Shown: positions 8,637 through 18,619 of the stretch, piece after piece
How positions within the stretch are numbered: the stretch's first letter is position 1
Layout of the letters: every line of letters starts with the position of its first letter
Origin: Janthinobacterium sp.
Lineage (GTDB): Bacteria; Pseudomonadota; Gammaproteobacteria; Burkholderiales; Burkholderiaceae_D
Assembly (NCBI GenBank): GCA_003133225.1
Contig: PKWL01000105.1
Coordinates: 1-61,136, forward strand
Direction of reading: 5' to 3'
DNA: 61,136 nt
Translations under genes and position numbers: made by a program
The notes under the pieces: generated by a model
The model's input: only the letters and a program-made list of their open reading frames with translations
Database searches by the model: none
Told to the model about the DNA's origin: nothing

Positions 8637-9710
8637 TTACTCCCTCGAGGGGATGAGATCCGTCTCGGATAGGCCCAGGCGGAATATTTTGTTGCTTGTC
8701 TTCCAGAACACCAGTTCGCGCTCAGCCGGACTCGGAAGCACGTCTTCGACGATCTGCACGTGCTCTTTAATCCCGTATGGCACCGGACCGAAGTCGGAGC
8801 CGAATACCACTCGGTCCACACCGCACATCTCGACCGCGGCTCGCAGTCCAATGGGGTTGAACCCCATGCAGTCGACCAAGATGTTGGTCCTGAAGTAGTC
8901 AGATGGCGACCGCTTGTTCGTGTAAGGCCTGCCGGCCGGCGGGTTGGAAATCCCTTGGTAGTTGAGGTGCCAATTGAATTCGAGGCGTCCAAGGATCGAC
9001 GCGAGTTCACCGCCCATGTGGACGATCAGCACTTGCAACTTCGGGTGGCGATCGAACACGCCGGAGGCGATCATCCGGGCACCGTTGACGGTCGAATCGA
9101 AGGGACGGCCGACCGCCTCGTTGAGGCGGTATTGCATGAGCGACTCGTGCCCGATCGACAGCATCGGCGGATGGATGTGCACCACGATGTCATTCGCTGC
9201 TGCAAACTCCCACAGCCATTCCGCCTTGGGGCTGTCGAGGAAAGCGCGTTCCGCGCCGTCGCCGTAGCTGGACGAAACCGCAATCGCCTTGGCGCCCCCC
9301 TGGCTGATCATCTCCTCGACGATCGGTCGACAGCTCTCCTCGAGCGCGTGTGCGTTGGCCGTCAGTGCGAATTCGCCGGGAAAGCGATCCCTTATCTCCA
9401 GATATTCGTCGTTCAAGAACTTGAGGGCATCGCCCGTGCTAACTTGAAGCAGATCCCGCGCAATCCAGTCCACCTCGCCGCCATTGGTGATAAGGCTGAG
9501 CGTGACGCCGCCCTCGCGCTGCTTGGGCATGGCGTAGTCCAGATCGAAACACTCGCGATAGCAGATCAAGTCCTGAGCGTTGGTCTGCGGGAATCCTTGT
9601 TTCGGGTCGTACAGGCCTCGCTCCGCCATCTTGGCTTGCATCTTGGGCCCCATCGGGTGCCGGTGGGTATCGACGATGCCCCGGTGTTCAGTCTTGTTTG
9701 GCAGTGTCAT
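8637..9710 (-). CDS. amidohydrolase family protein (ACMSD-like metal-dependent hydrolase/decarboxylase)
   Basis: 357 residues, standard for the amidohydrolase-2 family whose members decarboxylate or hydrolyse aromatic acids and ring-cleavage products. The first metal motif DTHRHP is at residues 14-19, followed by VVHIHPP near residue 175, LIVHMGGE near residue 229 and the aspartate in VVFGSDFGPVP near residue 305. The ATG at 9710 has a full AAGGAGG 5 nt upstream. It stands alone on the minus strand with relics on either side and inverted repeats outside them, unlike the tight operon to its left. Function on a hydroxylated aromatic acid or muconate-type intermediate is inferred from family and setting; the exact reaction is open. 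Confidence 0.82.
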   Translation of the reverse strand: MTLPNKTEHRGIVDTHRHPMGPKMQAKMAERGLYDPKQGFPQTNAQDLICYRECFDLDYAMPKQREGGVTLSLITNGGEVDWIARDLLQVSTGDALKFLNDEYLEIRDRFPGEFALTANAHALEESCRPIVEEMISQGGAKAIAVSSSYGDGAERAFLDSPKAEWLWEFAAANDIVVHIHPPMLSIGHESLMQYRLNEAVGRPFDSTVNGARMIASGVFDRHPKLQVLIVHMGGELASILGRLEFNWHLNYQGISNPPAGRPYTNKRSPSDYFRTNILVDCMGFNPIGLRAAVEMCGVDRVVFGSDFGPVPYGIKEHVQIVEDVLPSPAERELVFWKTSNKIFRLGLSETDLIPSRE

Positions 9711-9803
9711 GCTAGCCTCCTTAACAAAGGAATGAAGACGCGATTAAAATTCATGGGACACCTCCCTTTTACGGTATGTTAAAAGACACTTATACGTCAC
9801 CAA

Positions 9804-10259
9804 CTAGCAGGCCTTCTGTGCGCCACCCCACATGGTTATGGGGGAATTCCTGTATGAAAGTCGCGACAAGCGGGCATGCCGGCCAGGACGTTGATGTGGA
9901 ATACGTCGCCGTGACAGGGCTTGCCGCCCCGGAGCACGGACTCGGAACCCTGAAAAATTTCGCCGTTCAAGCCGACACGAATTGCCTACAGATCCTGGCC
10001 GCGGTTGATTGCGCCGGCCTGCCGCGCGGCCGCTTGGCGCGAGGACCTCGTCCAAAGCGACCTTGGCCTTGTTTGCCTGTTGGCGGACGAACTTGCGGCT
10101 CACGCTGTGCTGGTCGGCCAGCTCGCTGACCGTTGTCGTTTCAGCCAACGCCAGAGTGGCCAGGTTCTTTCGTTCAACTTCGGCCAGCTTCGCTGGCGGA
10201 AAAGCGGATGGATTCACGCATGGCCACGGTTCAAATTGAGGGGCAACAGTATCGCTCAA
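9804..10259 (-). pseudogene. decayed IS transposase, N-terminal part
   Basis: The minus strand encodes LATLALAETTTVSELADQHS then VSRKFVRQQANKAKVALDEV, a helix-turn-helix start seen in a family of IS transposases (pattern: ..SELA..HGVSRKFVYQQ..KA..ALD..). Beyond that the sequence continues in other frames as RVGLNGEIFQGSESVLRG and GDVFHINVLAG, with stop codons between, so the reading frame is destroyed. The 5' end of this frame overlaps the repeat at 10231-10280. No intact transposase or second catalytic region is present. Naming the IS family would need a search. Confidence 0.5.
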
Positions 10260-10305
10260 CTACACCAAACCCCGCTTCATCTGTTACCTTGGGTTGAACC
10301 ACGCC
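10231..10305 (+). repeat. right-end repeat cluster: direct copy plus inverted 25-bp repeat
   Basis: Bases 10245-10280 (AACAGTATCGCTCAACTACA then CCAAACCCCGCTTCAT) repeat 7966-8002 in the same orientation with few differences, and the GGTTCAAA before it is shared too. Immediately after, 10281-10305 (CTGTTACCTTGGGTTGAACC then ACGCC) is the inverse of 7946-7970 with one mismatch. The right end therefore carries both a direct and an inverted copy of the left-end sequence, which together can fold into a hairpin. Confidence 0.6.
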
Positions 10306-10335
10306 GTCATTGAGCCAATTCGGTAATGCGCGTCC

Positions 10336-10880
10336 TTAGCCGGGCTTCCGAGACGTGGCGTTACGCCTGCGCGGTGGGCCGGACAATAATCTCCCAACGT
10401 CAACATCCGCTGGTTGCTCGATCGCGAACGCAATCGCGCGTGCGATCGCATCCGGCGACATCGCAAACTTCTCCATTGACGCGACGATCTGCGCTTTCGC
10501 CTCCGGATTTGTCATAGATTCGGCGAAATTCGTCAAAGTGAAGCCAGGTAAAATGACCGTAACGCGCAGCTTTTCGCCCGCCTCTTGGCGCAAGCCCTTG
10601 GAGATGGCGCGCACGGCGGTCTTCGTGCCGGCATAGACCGCCATATTCGGGACAAGCCGATATGCTGCGGTAGAAGCAGTGTTGATGAAGTGCCCAAAAC
10701 CCTGCGAGCGAAATAACGCAGCGCGGAGGCGATGCCGTATAACACACCTTTTATGTTGACGTCGATCATTCCCAATCCTCTACGCGTAATTCGTCGAGAG
10801 GGGGAGATCGGACCAATGCCGGCGTTATTGGCGAGAACGTCAACCTTGCCGTATCGATCACTTGCCAACTTGCGGCCCAA
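10336..10880 (-). pseudogene. short-chain dehydrogenase/reductase, truncated and frameshifted
   Basis: Two overlapping minus-strand frames together give most of an SDR. The first (10880 downward) has the NNAGIG motif in KVDVLANNAGIGPISPS and the helix VNIKGVLYGIASALRYF; the second has the catalytic YxxxK in MAVYAGTKTAVRAISKGLRQ and the later PGFTLTNF. The frame change lies near 10680, between the expected catalytic serine region and the tyrosine. The N-terminal cofactor motif TGxxxGxG is absent because the gene is cut next to the HEPN-like relic. It cannot make a working enzyme in this form. Confidence 0.7.
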
Positions 10881-10903
10881 AATCTTTGTGGCAGGAGCTC
10901 AAC

Positions 10904-11320
10904 ATGACATCGCTCGACTCGGCAGCGCTGGAGAATCCGGCGCGAATTGGCAAGCTGAAGGCTGAGCCGCCTGACGCGAGGGAAGGGGCCGGTTTATTAC
11001 GCTCGGCATCCGTTTGTTTACAAGACGAGATGCAGACAAGCGACTCTCGCTTTGGAAAGTCGTTTTGACCTCGCCTACAATGTTGCCCATGCGGCTGCAT
11101 TGTCCGCTCTGCGTGCCTATGGCTAGCGCAGTGAAAATCGCCATTTTGTTTTTCAGTGCCTGGAGCATACGCTGAAATACAAGCCGTCCCAGTGGCTATT
11201 GCTAGACCAAGCGCGCAAAAGTCGGGCGATCTCAATGTCACGGCCAGTTTCGTTGACGAGTTGATCGAGTAGACATCGAACCTCATTGTTGCCGTGCCAT
11301 GCGGCGGTCGCGCAGGCCCT
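10904..11320 (+). pseudogene. HEPN-like protein relic
   Basis: The plus strand starts with ENPARIGKLKAEPPDAREGA and GLLRSASVCLQD, then, after a frame change near 11030, continues TLALESRFDLAYNVAHAAAL, SALRAYG, an in-frame TAG, and SENRHFVFQCLEHTL. A further frame holds NVTASFVDELIE. These blocks match in order a family of about 140-residue HEPN-type helical proteins that I recognise by the phrases RFDLAYN.AHAL.LAALR..GYRS and NRY.VFQ.L.HT. The gene is disabled by at least one frameshift and one stop codon. HEPN proteins often act as RNases in toxin-antitoxin pairs, but no partner is left here. Confidence 0.5.
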
Positions 11321-11446
11321 TGATGGTGGAGATATCGATGGCATCAAAGATCGCGCGTCCTCAGCTTGCCTGGGCGCTTTGACGGAGGTGGCCGAATTCA
11401 TCGGCAACACCTGGCGCACGACCTACGCAGGGGTCCAGAAAAATTC

Positions 11447-11476
11447 TTGATATAATTAGAATGATCGTTCATACTA
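11447..11476 (+). promoter_or_regulatory. promoter with TetR-type palindromic operator before RND efflux operon
   Basis: TTGATA (11447-11452), a 17-nt spacer and CATACT (11470-11475) form a plausible sigma-70 promoter. The spacer and -10 are covered by TAGAATGATCGTTCATACTA (11457-11476), which matches its own reverse complement at 16 of 20 positions. Palindromes of this form around GAATG..CGTTCAT are typical TetR/AcrR operators. The TetR gene at 18005, at the end of the efflux block, is the natural candidate repressor. Inferred from sequence only. Confidence 0.55.
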
Positions 11477-11526
11477 GATTTATTAAGCTTCTTTGCGGCT
11501 TCACCTACTTATTTAGAAAGTCCCTG

Positions 11527-12741
11527 ATGGAACCAACTTCCTTCCTGCCGTCGATCAAGTCGGCCGGGGCGATCGCCCTCATCTGCAGCACAGCTATCAT
11601 TGCCGCCTGTAACAAATCGACGGCGACCCCGGCGTCGGCGCCGGCGCCGGAGGTGACGGTCTTTACGGTCACACCCCAGCCATTGGCAATCACGACCGAA
11701 CTGCCGGGTCGCACCTCCCCTTACCAGGTGGCCGAAGTGCGCCCGCAAGTGGGCGGCCTGATCCAGAAACGCTTGTTTATCGAAGGCAGCGACGTGATCG
11801 CGGGCAGCTCGCTGTACCAGATCGATGCCGCCAGCTACCAGGCGGCCTATAACTTAGCGAGGGCGGCACTGACCAAGGCCCGGGCCAACTTACTAACGAG
11901 CCAGCCGAAAGTGGGGCGCTACAAGGAGCTGGTCGCCATCGAAGGGGTCAGTCGCCAAGATTACGACGACGCCGTTGCTGCCAACGAGCAAGCCAAGGCG
12001 GATATTGAGTCGGCCGCGGCCGCGCTGGACGCGGCCAATATCAATTTGAAATATACCAAGGTGAACGCGCCGATCAGCGGCCGCATCAGTCGTTCCAGCG
12101 TGACGCCGGGCGCACTGGTCACAGCCGGCCAAGCCACGCCCCTGGCCACGGTGCAGCAGCTCGATCCGATTTATGTTGACATCACGGAATCGAGCAACGA
12201 TTTGTTGCGCCTGAAGCGGGAGATGGAAAATGGCAATCTGACAAAAGCCAAGGGCGGCCAGGCCAAGGTGAGTTTGCTGCTGGCCGACGGCAGCTTATAC
12301 GCCGAGTCCGGCAAACTACAGTTTGCCGACGTCAGCGTTGATCCGAGCACCGGCAACGTGGGCCTGCGCGCACTGTTCCGGAACCAGAAACTCGACTTAC
12401 TGCCCGGCATGTATGTGCGTGCGGTGGTCCAAAGCGGCGTCAACGACAAAGCCATCGTGGTGCCGCAGCAGGGCGTCACGCGCAACCAAAAAGGGCAAGC
12501 CACCGCTTTGATTTTAAATCGTAACGGCAGGGTCGAGCAGCGCATCTTGACCACCAGCAGCACCATCGGCGACAAATGGCTGGTCACGTCGGGCCTAGCT
12601 GAAGGGGACCGCGTGATTGTTGAAGGGCTGCAAAAAGTCAAGCCAGGCGCCCTCGCCGTTATCGCAAAAACAGGCCCGGGCGCGACCGCAGCTCTTGCCG
12701 CCGCGACCCCAAACGCCCACGACGGACAGGTTCATAAATAA
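11527..12741 (+). CDS. RND efflux periplasmic adaptor lipoprotein (AcrA/MexA type)
   Basis: Membrane fusion protein of a tripartite multidrug pump. Starting at the ATG of 11527 gives 404 residues with a lipoprotein signal ending in the lipobox IIAAC (Cys28); a longer frame from 11461 would put an improbable extension before it and begins inside the operator. The barrel-sandwich half motifs are seen in VAEVRPQVGGLIQKRLFIEG and later YTKVNAPISGRISRSSVTPG, separated by a coiled-coil hairpin of about residues 100-165. The C-terminal beta-barrel and membrane-proximal domains follow (for example PGMYVRAVV). The inner-membrane pump gene starts 138 nt downstream and the outer-membrane factor overlaps it, giving a complete system. 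Substrates are likely hydrophobic toxicants or drugs. Confidence 0.92.
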   Translation: MEPTSFLPSIKSAGAIALICSTAIIAACNKSTATPASAPAPEVTVFTVTPQPLAITTELPGRTSPYQVAEVRPQVGGLIQKRLFIEGSDVIAGSSLYQIDAASYQAAYNLARAALTKARANLLTSQPKVGRYKELVAIEGVSRQDYDDAVAANEQAKADIESAAAALDAANINLKYTKVNAPISGRISRSSVTPGALVTAGQATPLATVQQLDPIYVDITESSNDLLRLKREMENGNLTKAKGGQAKVSLLLADGSLYAESGKLQFADVSVDPSTGNVGLRALFRNQKLDLLPGMYVRAVVQSGVNDKAIVVPQQGVTRNQKGQATALILNRNGRVEQRILTTSSTIGDKWLVTSGLAEGDRVIVEGLQKVKPGALAVIAKTGPGATAALAAATPNAHDGQVHK

Positions 12742-12879
12742 TTTTTGCATTTTTTCCGCCCCCTCGCCGGCGCACTGCTGACGTAGCCGCACTGCGGGCA
12801 GAAAACGTTGCCGCGCAGCCCGCCATGGCGACCTAAATGCATCATCTATTTAAACCTGCCCTAATTCAGGAGATTTTAC

Positions 12880-15800
12880 ATGTCACGTTTTTTTATTGAT
12901 CGCCCAATTTTCGCCTGGGTGGTCGCGATTGTCATCATGCTCGCGGGCGTGATTGCGATCTTGGGTTTGCCTGTTTCGCAATATCCGGCCATTGCGGCGC
13001 CGTCGATTTCGATCGTCGGCACCTATCTGGGCGCATCGGCCAAGACCGTCGAAGATGCCGTGGTCCAAGTCATCGAACAAAAGATGATCGGCATCGACGG
13101 CTTGCGTTATATGGCATCGACCAGCGATTCGACCGGCCACATCACCATTACGCTGACATTTTCCAACAGCACCAATCCTGATATCGCCCAAGTGCAAGTG
13201 CAAAACAAATTGCAACTGGCTACGCCATTATTGCCCGCCGAAGTGACAAAGCAAGGGCTGGTGGTCTCGAAAGCCACTAAAAACTTCTTGATGGTGATTG
13301 GTTTCGTGTCCGAAAACGGCAGTATGAAGCAGGCCGATCTGGGCGATTATGTCGCGGCCAGCGTCGTCGATCCGGTCAGTCGGGTTGACGGCGTGGGTGA
13401 AGTGACCCTGTTCGGTGCCCAATACGCGATGCGGATCTGGCTCGATCCGGCCAAGCTGCAAAGCTACCAGCTGACCACGGCCGATGTGACCGCTGCCATT
13501 ACGGCGCAGAACACGGAAGTGTCGGCCGGCGAACTGGGCGGCGTGCCCGCCGTGGCGGGGCAGCAGTTGAACGCCACCGTCTCGGCGCAAAGCCGCCTGC
13601 AGAACGTGGAACAATTTGGCGCCGTCTTGCTAAAGACGACCAGCAATGGCGCGATAGTGCAGCTGAAAGACGTGGCGCGCCTGGAACTGGGCAGCGAGAA
13701 TTATGACATCGTGGCGCGCCTCAACGGCAAGCCCGCAGCCGGCTTGGCGATCAAGCTGGCGCCCGGCGCCAATGCGCTCGCCACCGCGGCCAAGGTCAAC
13801 GCAAAGATAGAACAGTTGAGCAAGCAATTCCCGGCTGGCATGAAGGCGCTGGCCGCCTTCGACACCACGCCGTTCGTGAAACTGTCGATCGAGGAAGTGG
13901 TAAAAACGCTGGCCGAAGCCATCTTGCTGGTGTTTTTGGTGATGTATCTTTTCCTGCAGAACTTCCGCGCCACCTTGATTCCCACCTTGGCCGTCCCGGT
14001 CGTGTTGCTGGGAACTTTTGGCATCCTGTCGGCGCTTGGTTATTCGATCAACACCTTGACCATGTTTGCGATGGTGCTGGCGATCGGCCTCCTGGTCGAT
14101 GATGCGATTGTGGTGGTTGAAAACGTCGAACGCGTCATGAGCGAAGAGGGCCTGTCGCCGATCGAGGCGACCCGCAAATCCATGAGCCAGATTACGGGAG
14201 CTTTGGTTGGCATCGCGATGGTGCTCTCGGCCGTGTTTGTGCCGATGGCTTTCTTTAGCGGCTCGACTGGCGTGATCTACCGCCAGTTCTCGATCACGAT
14301 CGTGTCGGCGATGGTGCTGTCGATCATTGTGGCAATGGTGTTTACGCCGGCCTTGTGCGCCACTTTCTTGCAGCCGGTGGCAAAAGGCCATCACGCCAGC
14401 CGGCGCGGCTTCTTTGGCTGGTTCAACCGCGCTTTCGACAGCAGCAGCCGGCGCTATCAGGGCTGGGTTGGCCGCTTGATCCGGCGTGGCGGCCGTTCGA
14501 TGGTGCTATACGCTTTGCTGCTGGCGGCCCTGGCAATGGCGTTCGCCCGTTTGCCCACCTCGTTTCTGCCGGTGGAGGACCAAGGCATCTTGTTTACCCA
14601 GATCCAATTGCCCACGGGCGCGACGCAACAGCGCACTTTGAAGGCAATTGAAACCGTCGAACAACATTTTCTGGTCGATGAGAAAGATGCCGTCGCTTCC
14701 GTATTTTCGGTGGCCGGCTTTAGCTTCGGCGGCCGGGGCCAAAGCGCCGGCATCGCATTTGTCAGATTGAAAGATTGGGACCTGCGCAAAAGCAAGGCCC
14801 TGCACGCCCCGGCCATCGTCGACCGGGCCATGGGCGTTTTCTCCAAAATGAGGGACGCGATGGTGTTTGCTTTCGCGCCGCCGGCCGTGATGGAACTGGG
14901 TAATGCCACCGGCTTCGACCTGCAGCTGGAGGACCAGGCTGGCCTCGGACACGCCGCCTTGACGGCGGCCCGCGACCAACTGCTCGGCATGGCATCGAAA
15001 AGTCCGCTCCTTAGCGCCGTGCGGGCCAATGGCCAGGATGATACGCCGCAATACAAGGTGACGATCGACCAGGAAAAAGCGACGGCACTGGGCTTGTCGC
15101 TGCTTGACGTCAACACGGTCCTTAGCACGGCCTGGGGCGGCGCTTACGTCAACGATTTCATCGACCGCGGCCGCGTCAAAAAGGTCTTCATGCAAGGCCA
15201 GCCTGAATCGCGCATGGCGCCCGAGGACATGGGCAAATGGTTCGTGCGCAATGGCGGCGGCGCCATGGTGCCATTCTCGTCCTTTACCTCCGGCGCATGG
15301 GTGTATGCGTCGCCGCGCCTGGAACGCTACAACGGGCGCTCGTCAATTGAGGTACTGGGCATGCCGGCGCCGGGCAAAAGCTCGGGCGACGCCATGGCGG
15401 AGGTGGAAAAATTAGCCGCCCAATTGCCCCCTGGCATCGGCTACGAATGGACCGGCGTGTCGCTCGAGGAGCGCCAGTCTGGCTCGCAAACGCCGCAGTT
15501 GTATGCGATCTCCTTGCTCGTCGTATTCCTGTGCCTGGCCGCGCTGTACGAGAGTTGGTCGATTCCATTCTCGGTGCTGCTGGTGGTGCCGCTGGGCGTG
15601 ATCGGCACGGTGCTGGGAAGTTTCGTATTCGGCCTAGCAAACGATGTCTATTTTCAAGTCGCGTTGCTGACGGTGGTTGGCCTGGCCGCGAAAAACGCGA
15701 TCCTGATCGTGGAGTTCGCCAAGGAACTGCAAGATCGTGGTGTCGAACTGAAGGAGGCGACCTTGCAGGCGGTGCATCTGCGGTTGCGCCCAATCCTGAT

Positions 15801-16026
15801 GACGTCGATTGCTTTCGGCCTCGGCGTGTTGCCGCTGGCAATTAGCAGCGGCGCCGGTTCTGGCAGCCAGAACGCGATCGGTGTCGGTGTCCTGGGCGGG
15901 ATGCTGACCTCGACCTTCCTCGGAATTTTCTTTGTGCCCGTGTTCTTCGTGCTGGTTCGCGGCTACTTCAAAAAGAGCGAGAACAGGCTGCCAACAGCAA
16001 CAGTTAATTTGGAGACAATAGGATGA
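12880..16026 (+). CDS. RND multidrug efflux pump, inner-membrane transporter (AcrB/MexB type)
   Basis: 1048 residues, exactly the size of hydrophobe/amphiphile efflux RND proteins. It starts [20 protein letters not shown] with a good AGGAG site. The proton-relay acids are present as the adjacent Asp pair in [17 protein letters not shown] (transmembrane helix 4, near residue 407), and the helix-10 lysine in [16 protein letters not shown]. The two large periplasmic loops and the DFxRP start motif are intact. It acts with the adaptor upstream and the outer-membrane factor downstream, whose ATG overlaps its TGA (ATGA), so the last two genes are translationally coupled. Proton-driven export of drugs, dyes, detergents or aromatic solvents is the known family role. 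Confidence 0.95.
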   Translation: MSRFFIDRPIFAWVVAIVIMLAGVIAILGLPVSQYPAIAAPSISIVGTYLGASAKTVEDAVVQVIEQKMIGIDGLRYMASTSDSTGHITITLTFSNSTNPDIAQVQVQNKLQLATPLLPAEVTKQGLVVSKATKNFLMVIGFVSENGSMKQADLGDYVAASVVDPVSRVDGVGEVTLFGAQYAMRIWLDPAKLQSYQLTTADVTAAITAQNTEVSAGELGGVPAVAGQQLNATVSAQSRLQNVEQFGAVLLKTTSNGAIVQLKDVARLELGSENYDIVARLNGKPAAGLAIKLAPGANALATAAKVNAKIEQLSKQFPAGMKALAAFDTTPFVKLSIEEVVKTLAEAILLVFLVMYLFLQNFRATLIPTLAVPVVLLGTFGILSALGYSINTLTMFAMVLAIGLLVDDAIVVVENVERVMSEEGLSPIEATRKSMSQITGALVGIAMVLSAVFVPMAFFSGSTGVIYRQFSITIVSAMVLSIIVAMVFTPALCATFLQPVAKGHHASRRGFFGWFNRAFDSSSRRYQGWVGRLIRRGGRSMVLYALLLAALAMAFARLPTSFLPVEDQGILFTQIQLPTGATQQRTLKAIETVEQHFLVDEKDAVASVFSVAGFSFGGRGQSAGIAFVRLKDWDLRKSKALHAPAIVDRAMGVFSKMRDAMVFAFAPPAVMELGNATGFDLQLEDQAGLGHAALTAARDQLLGMASKSPLLSAVRANGQDDTPQYKVTIDQEKATALGLSLLDVNTVLSTAWGGAYVNDFIDRGRVKKVFMQGQPESRMAPEDMGKWFVRNGGGAMVPFSSFTSGAWVYASPRLERYNGRSSIEVLGMPAPGKSSGDAMAEVEKLAAQLPPGIGYEWTGVSLEERQSGSQTPQLYAISLLVVFLCLAALYESWSIPFSVLLVVPLGVIGTVLGSFVFGLANDVYFQVALLTVVGLAAKNAILIVEFAKELQDRGVELKEATLQAVHLRLRPILMTSIAFGLGVLPLAISSGAGSGSQNAIGVGVLGGMLTSTFLGIFFVPVFFVLVRGYFKKSENRLPTATVNLETIG

Positions 16027-17483
16027 AAAAAGCGATGATAGCGCCGCTGCTGCCGTTGGCGCTCAGTCTGGCGCTAGGCGGATGCAGCCTGGCACCGGTA
16101 TATGAGCGTCCGCCGTCTCCGGTGGCTGCCACATGGCCGAGCGGGCCGTCGTACAAGGCGGAGGCCGTGGCGGACAATACGGTGCCGGCCGCGGACATCC
16201 GGTGGCGCGATTTCTTTGCCGACGCGAGCTTGCGCGAAGTGATCGGGCTGGCGCTGGCCAACAACCGCGACTTGCGCGTGTCGACGCTAAATATCGAAAA
16301 GGCGCGGGCCCAGTACGGCATCGAACGGGCCGCACTGGTGCCCCACATTTCAGCGGGCGCGAGCGAATCGGCGGCGCACACTCCGGCCACGTTGACCCCG
16401 ATCGGCGCGACCCAAACCACGCGCGAGTACAGCGTCGGCTTGGGCGTGGCGGCATACGAACTCGACTTTTTTGGGCGCGTGCGCAACTTGTCCGAAGCAG
16501 CGCTGCAACAATACCTCGGCACGGAAGAGGCCCGCCGCGCCCAGCAGATCGGTTTGGTGGCCGAAGTCGCCAGCGATTATTTGACCCTGGTGGCCGATCA
16601 GGAACGCCTGGCTCTGGCGCAAAGTACGCTCCAGAGCCAGCAAGTGACGTACGAGCTGAGTCAGCGCCGCTTTCGTGCCGGCGTCACCTCTGGCCTTGAC
16701 ATGTATGAGGCGCAAACCAGCGTTGAAGCGGCCCGTTTCGACGTTGCGTTTTACACCACCGCGGTGGCGCTCGACCAGAATGGGCTAGCCCTAGTGGTTG
16801 GCGCCCCGGTGCCGGCCGCTTTGCTGCCGTCAGGCCCGTCAATCTCCGTGACCAAGCTGACGGAAATTCCAGCCGGCCTGCCATCGGACCTGCTGCAGCG
16901 CCGCCCCGACGTGCGCGAGGCGGAGCGCTCCTTGCGCGCGGCCAATGCCAATATCGGTGCGGCCCGCGCCGCATTTTTCCCGAGCATTTCCTTGACCACG
17001 GCAGTTGGCACGGCAAGCGCCAATTTGGCCGGCCTGTTCAAGAGTGGCTCAATGGCTTGGAGCTTCATTCCGCAAATCAATCTCCCCATCTTTGACGGCG
17101 GCGTGAACCGCGCCAACCTGGCAATTGCCAAGGTCGATCGCGCTATTTTGGTGGCAAGCTACGAAAAAGCGATCCAGATTGCGTTTCGCGAAGTGTCCGA
17201 TGCATTGGCACAGCGCGGCACGCTAGAGCTGCGCCTAGCCTCGCAGCAGGCGCTGGTTGCCGCCTCTTTAAAAAGCTACCGCGTGTACGACGCGAGGTAT
17301 AAGCAGGGCGCCGATTCGTATCTGAACGCCTTGATTTCCCAGCGCGCCTTGTATGCTGCGCAGCAAAACCTGATCACGGCGCAGCTGTCGGAATTAACTA
17401 ATCTGGTGACCGTGTACAAGGTCTTGGGCGGCGGCTGGCAACAGGACGGCGCTGTTTTGGCATCGGCAACGGGCGCCAAATAG
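16023..17483 (+). CDS. efflux outer-membrane lipoprotein, NodT/OprM family
   Basis: 486 residues with a lipoprotein signal and lipobox LGGC (Cys21). It has the TolC-type internal duplication: [20 protein letters not shown] and AAFFPSISL mark the second repeat, and [16 protein letters not shown] the first. The protein forms the trimeric outer-membrane channel of the RND pump encoded just upstream; the ATG overlaps the pump's stop codon by one base pair step (ATGA), a sign of coupled translation. The C-terminus ends shortly after the usual YKVLGGGWQ motif. A complete and apparently functional gene. Confidence 0.93.
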   Translation: MKKAMIAPLLPLALSLALGGCSLAPVYERPPSPVAATWPSGPSYKAEAVADNTVPAADIRWRDFFADASLREVIGLALANNRDLRVSTLNIEKARAQYGIERAALVPHISAGASESAAHTPATLTPIGATQTTREYSVGLGVAAYELDFFGRVRNLSEAALQQYLGTEEARRAQQIGLVAEVASDYLTLVADQERLALAQSTLQSQQVTYELSQRRFRAGVTSGLDMYEAQTSVEAARFDVAFYTTAVALDQNGLALVVGAPVPAALLPSGPSISVTKLTEIPAGLPSDLLQRRPDVREAERSLRAANANIGAARAAFFPSISLTTAVGTASANLAGLFKSGSMAWSFIPQINLPIFDGGVNRANLAIAKVDRAILVASYEKAIQIAFREVSDALAQRGTLELRLASQQALVAASLKSYRVYDARYKQGADSYLNALISQRALYAAQQNLITAQLSELTNLVTVYKVLGGGWQQDGAVLASATGAK

Positions 17484-17534
17484 GACGGTATCTGCGGCTG
17501 GCCGGACGTTTTCCCCCGTTCGAGGAAATTTTAT

Positions 17535-17700
17535 GCCCGGCGCCGCTCAGGATGGGAATTTCCACTGCCTGCTTGTCATGTCCGACGGGCAAGCTAAACT
17601 TTTTCAAAATACTCATTGCGGCATACACGTCACGATCATGCATATAGGCACAATCCGAACAAGTTCAAATTCCAAGCTCGGCGCTGCTTTTCGGCCTCGA
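17535..17700 (-). pseudogene. IS200/IS605 TnpB (OrfB) C-terminal relic
   Basis: On the minus strand the sequence reads TCSDCAYMHDRDVYAAMSIL followed by KKFSLPVGHDKQAVEIP. The C-x-x-C followed by H-D-R-D-V-x-A-A is the zinc-ribbon/RuvC-III end of TnpB proteins (usual form C..CG..HDRDVNAA.NIL). A TGA stop precedes it in frame and the rest of the roughly 400-residue gene is missing. It is a short scar of an old IS605-type insertion between the efflux operon and its TetR gene. The remaining bases of 17484-18004 show no gene. Confidence 0.5.
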
Positions 17701-18004
17701 TCTGGGCCACGCGGGGGCTGCGCAAACCAGCTGGCGCGCGCAGCCGGGCGCCACTTTGCGGGCGGCCACGCTATGCGAGGAACAGTTGCCTTTCCCGTCT
17801 TGGGAAAAGCGGGAGCCGTCTACCGCGCCGCTTTGCTGATCCGGCGCCCCGCTTTGCGTTTTCACCTAGCGCTAGGCGAGGATCATGTTGATCGGTTTAC
17901 GCGCGGCACGACAGCGCGGCGCCTCAACGAAAAGCCGCCAGTGCGGCGCGCACGGCTTTTTTCACTCCCCTGCCCGCGGGCCAAGCTTTCTCGGAGCAAA
18001 TCTG

Positions 18005-18619
18005 ATGAGTTTCACTGAAAAGAAACATCCGGACCAGGAACGTGCGTCAAGCCGGCGCAAACAGGTGTTGGACGCTGCGGAAATCTGTTTTGGCAGCAGC
18101 GGTTTTCACGGCGCCAGCATGGCCGAAATTTCGAAGGCGGCCGGCATGAGCGCAGGCCACATCTACAATTATTTTGACAGCAAGGATGCGATCATTGCCG
18201 CGTTCGTGCAACACAACATGGAACGTGTCACGAACCTGATGGGCAACCTGGAGCAGTGCGAGGATCCGCTGCAAGCGATCTTAGATGATATCGAAAAGAG
18301 TGTGCATGCCGATCTCCATCCCGGCATCTGGAAGCTGCCACTGGAAATATCGGCAGAAGCTTCGCGCAACCCCAAGATCGCCGCGCTGGTGCGGGACGCC
18401 GACTGCTATTCGCGCTCTCAGCTGCGAAGCATTGTGGCGAAAGGCCGTGCGGCGCGCGGCCTAGAGACCGACATGGCCACGCTCGATGGCCGTGTCGAAG
18501 CCATCATTTGCATGTTCCAGGGTTTGCCCACGCGTGCGCTGTACAATCCGGCGCTAAACGAGGCTGCACTGGTGGCGGCGTTTCGGCTGGCGTTAGCGCC
18601 GCTCCTGTTTGGCGAATGA
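18005..18619 (+). CDS. TetR/AcrR family regulator of the efflux block
   Basis: 204 residues from the ATG at 18005, which has GGAG 8 nt upstream; the open frame extends further up but without a ribosome site. The helix-turn-helix is MAEISKAAGMSAGHIYNYFD (about residues 39-58), flanked by the typical RRKQVLDAAEICFGSSGFHG helix-1 region. It follows the adaptor-RND-channel operon in the same direction after a 500-bp gap containing an IS relic. Local repressors of AcrAB-type pumps usually belong to this family, and the palindrome at 11457-11476 is a suitable target. That link is inference. Confidence 0.85.
   Translation: MSFTEKKHPDQERASSRRKQVLDAAEICFGSSGFHGASMAEISKAAGMSAGHIYNYFDSKDAIIAAFVQHNMERVTNLMGNLEQCEDPLQAILDDIEKSVHADLHPGIWKLPLEISAEASRNPKIAALVRDADCYSRSQLRSIVAKGRAARGLETDMATLDGRVEAIICMFQGLPTRALYNPALNEAALVAAFRLALAPLLFGE

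Noticed and set aside
13630..14394. Minus-strand frame of 254 codons inside the RND pump gene
   Set aside because: Antisense shadow of a well-conserved gene with His/Arg/Gln-rich composition typical of such shadows.
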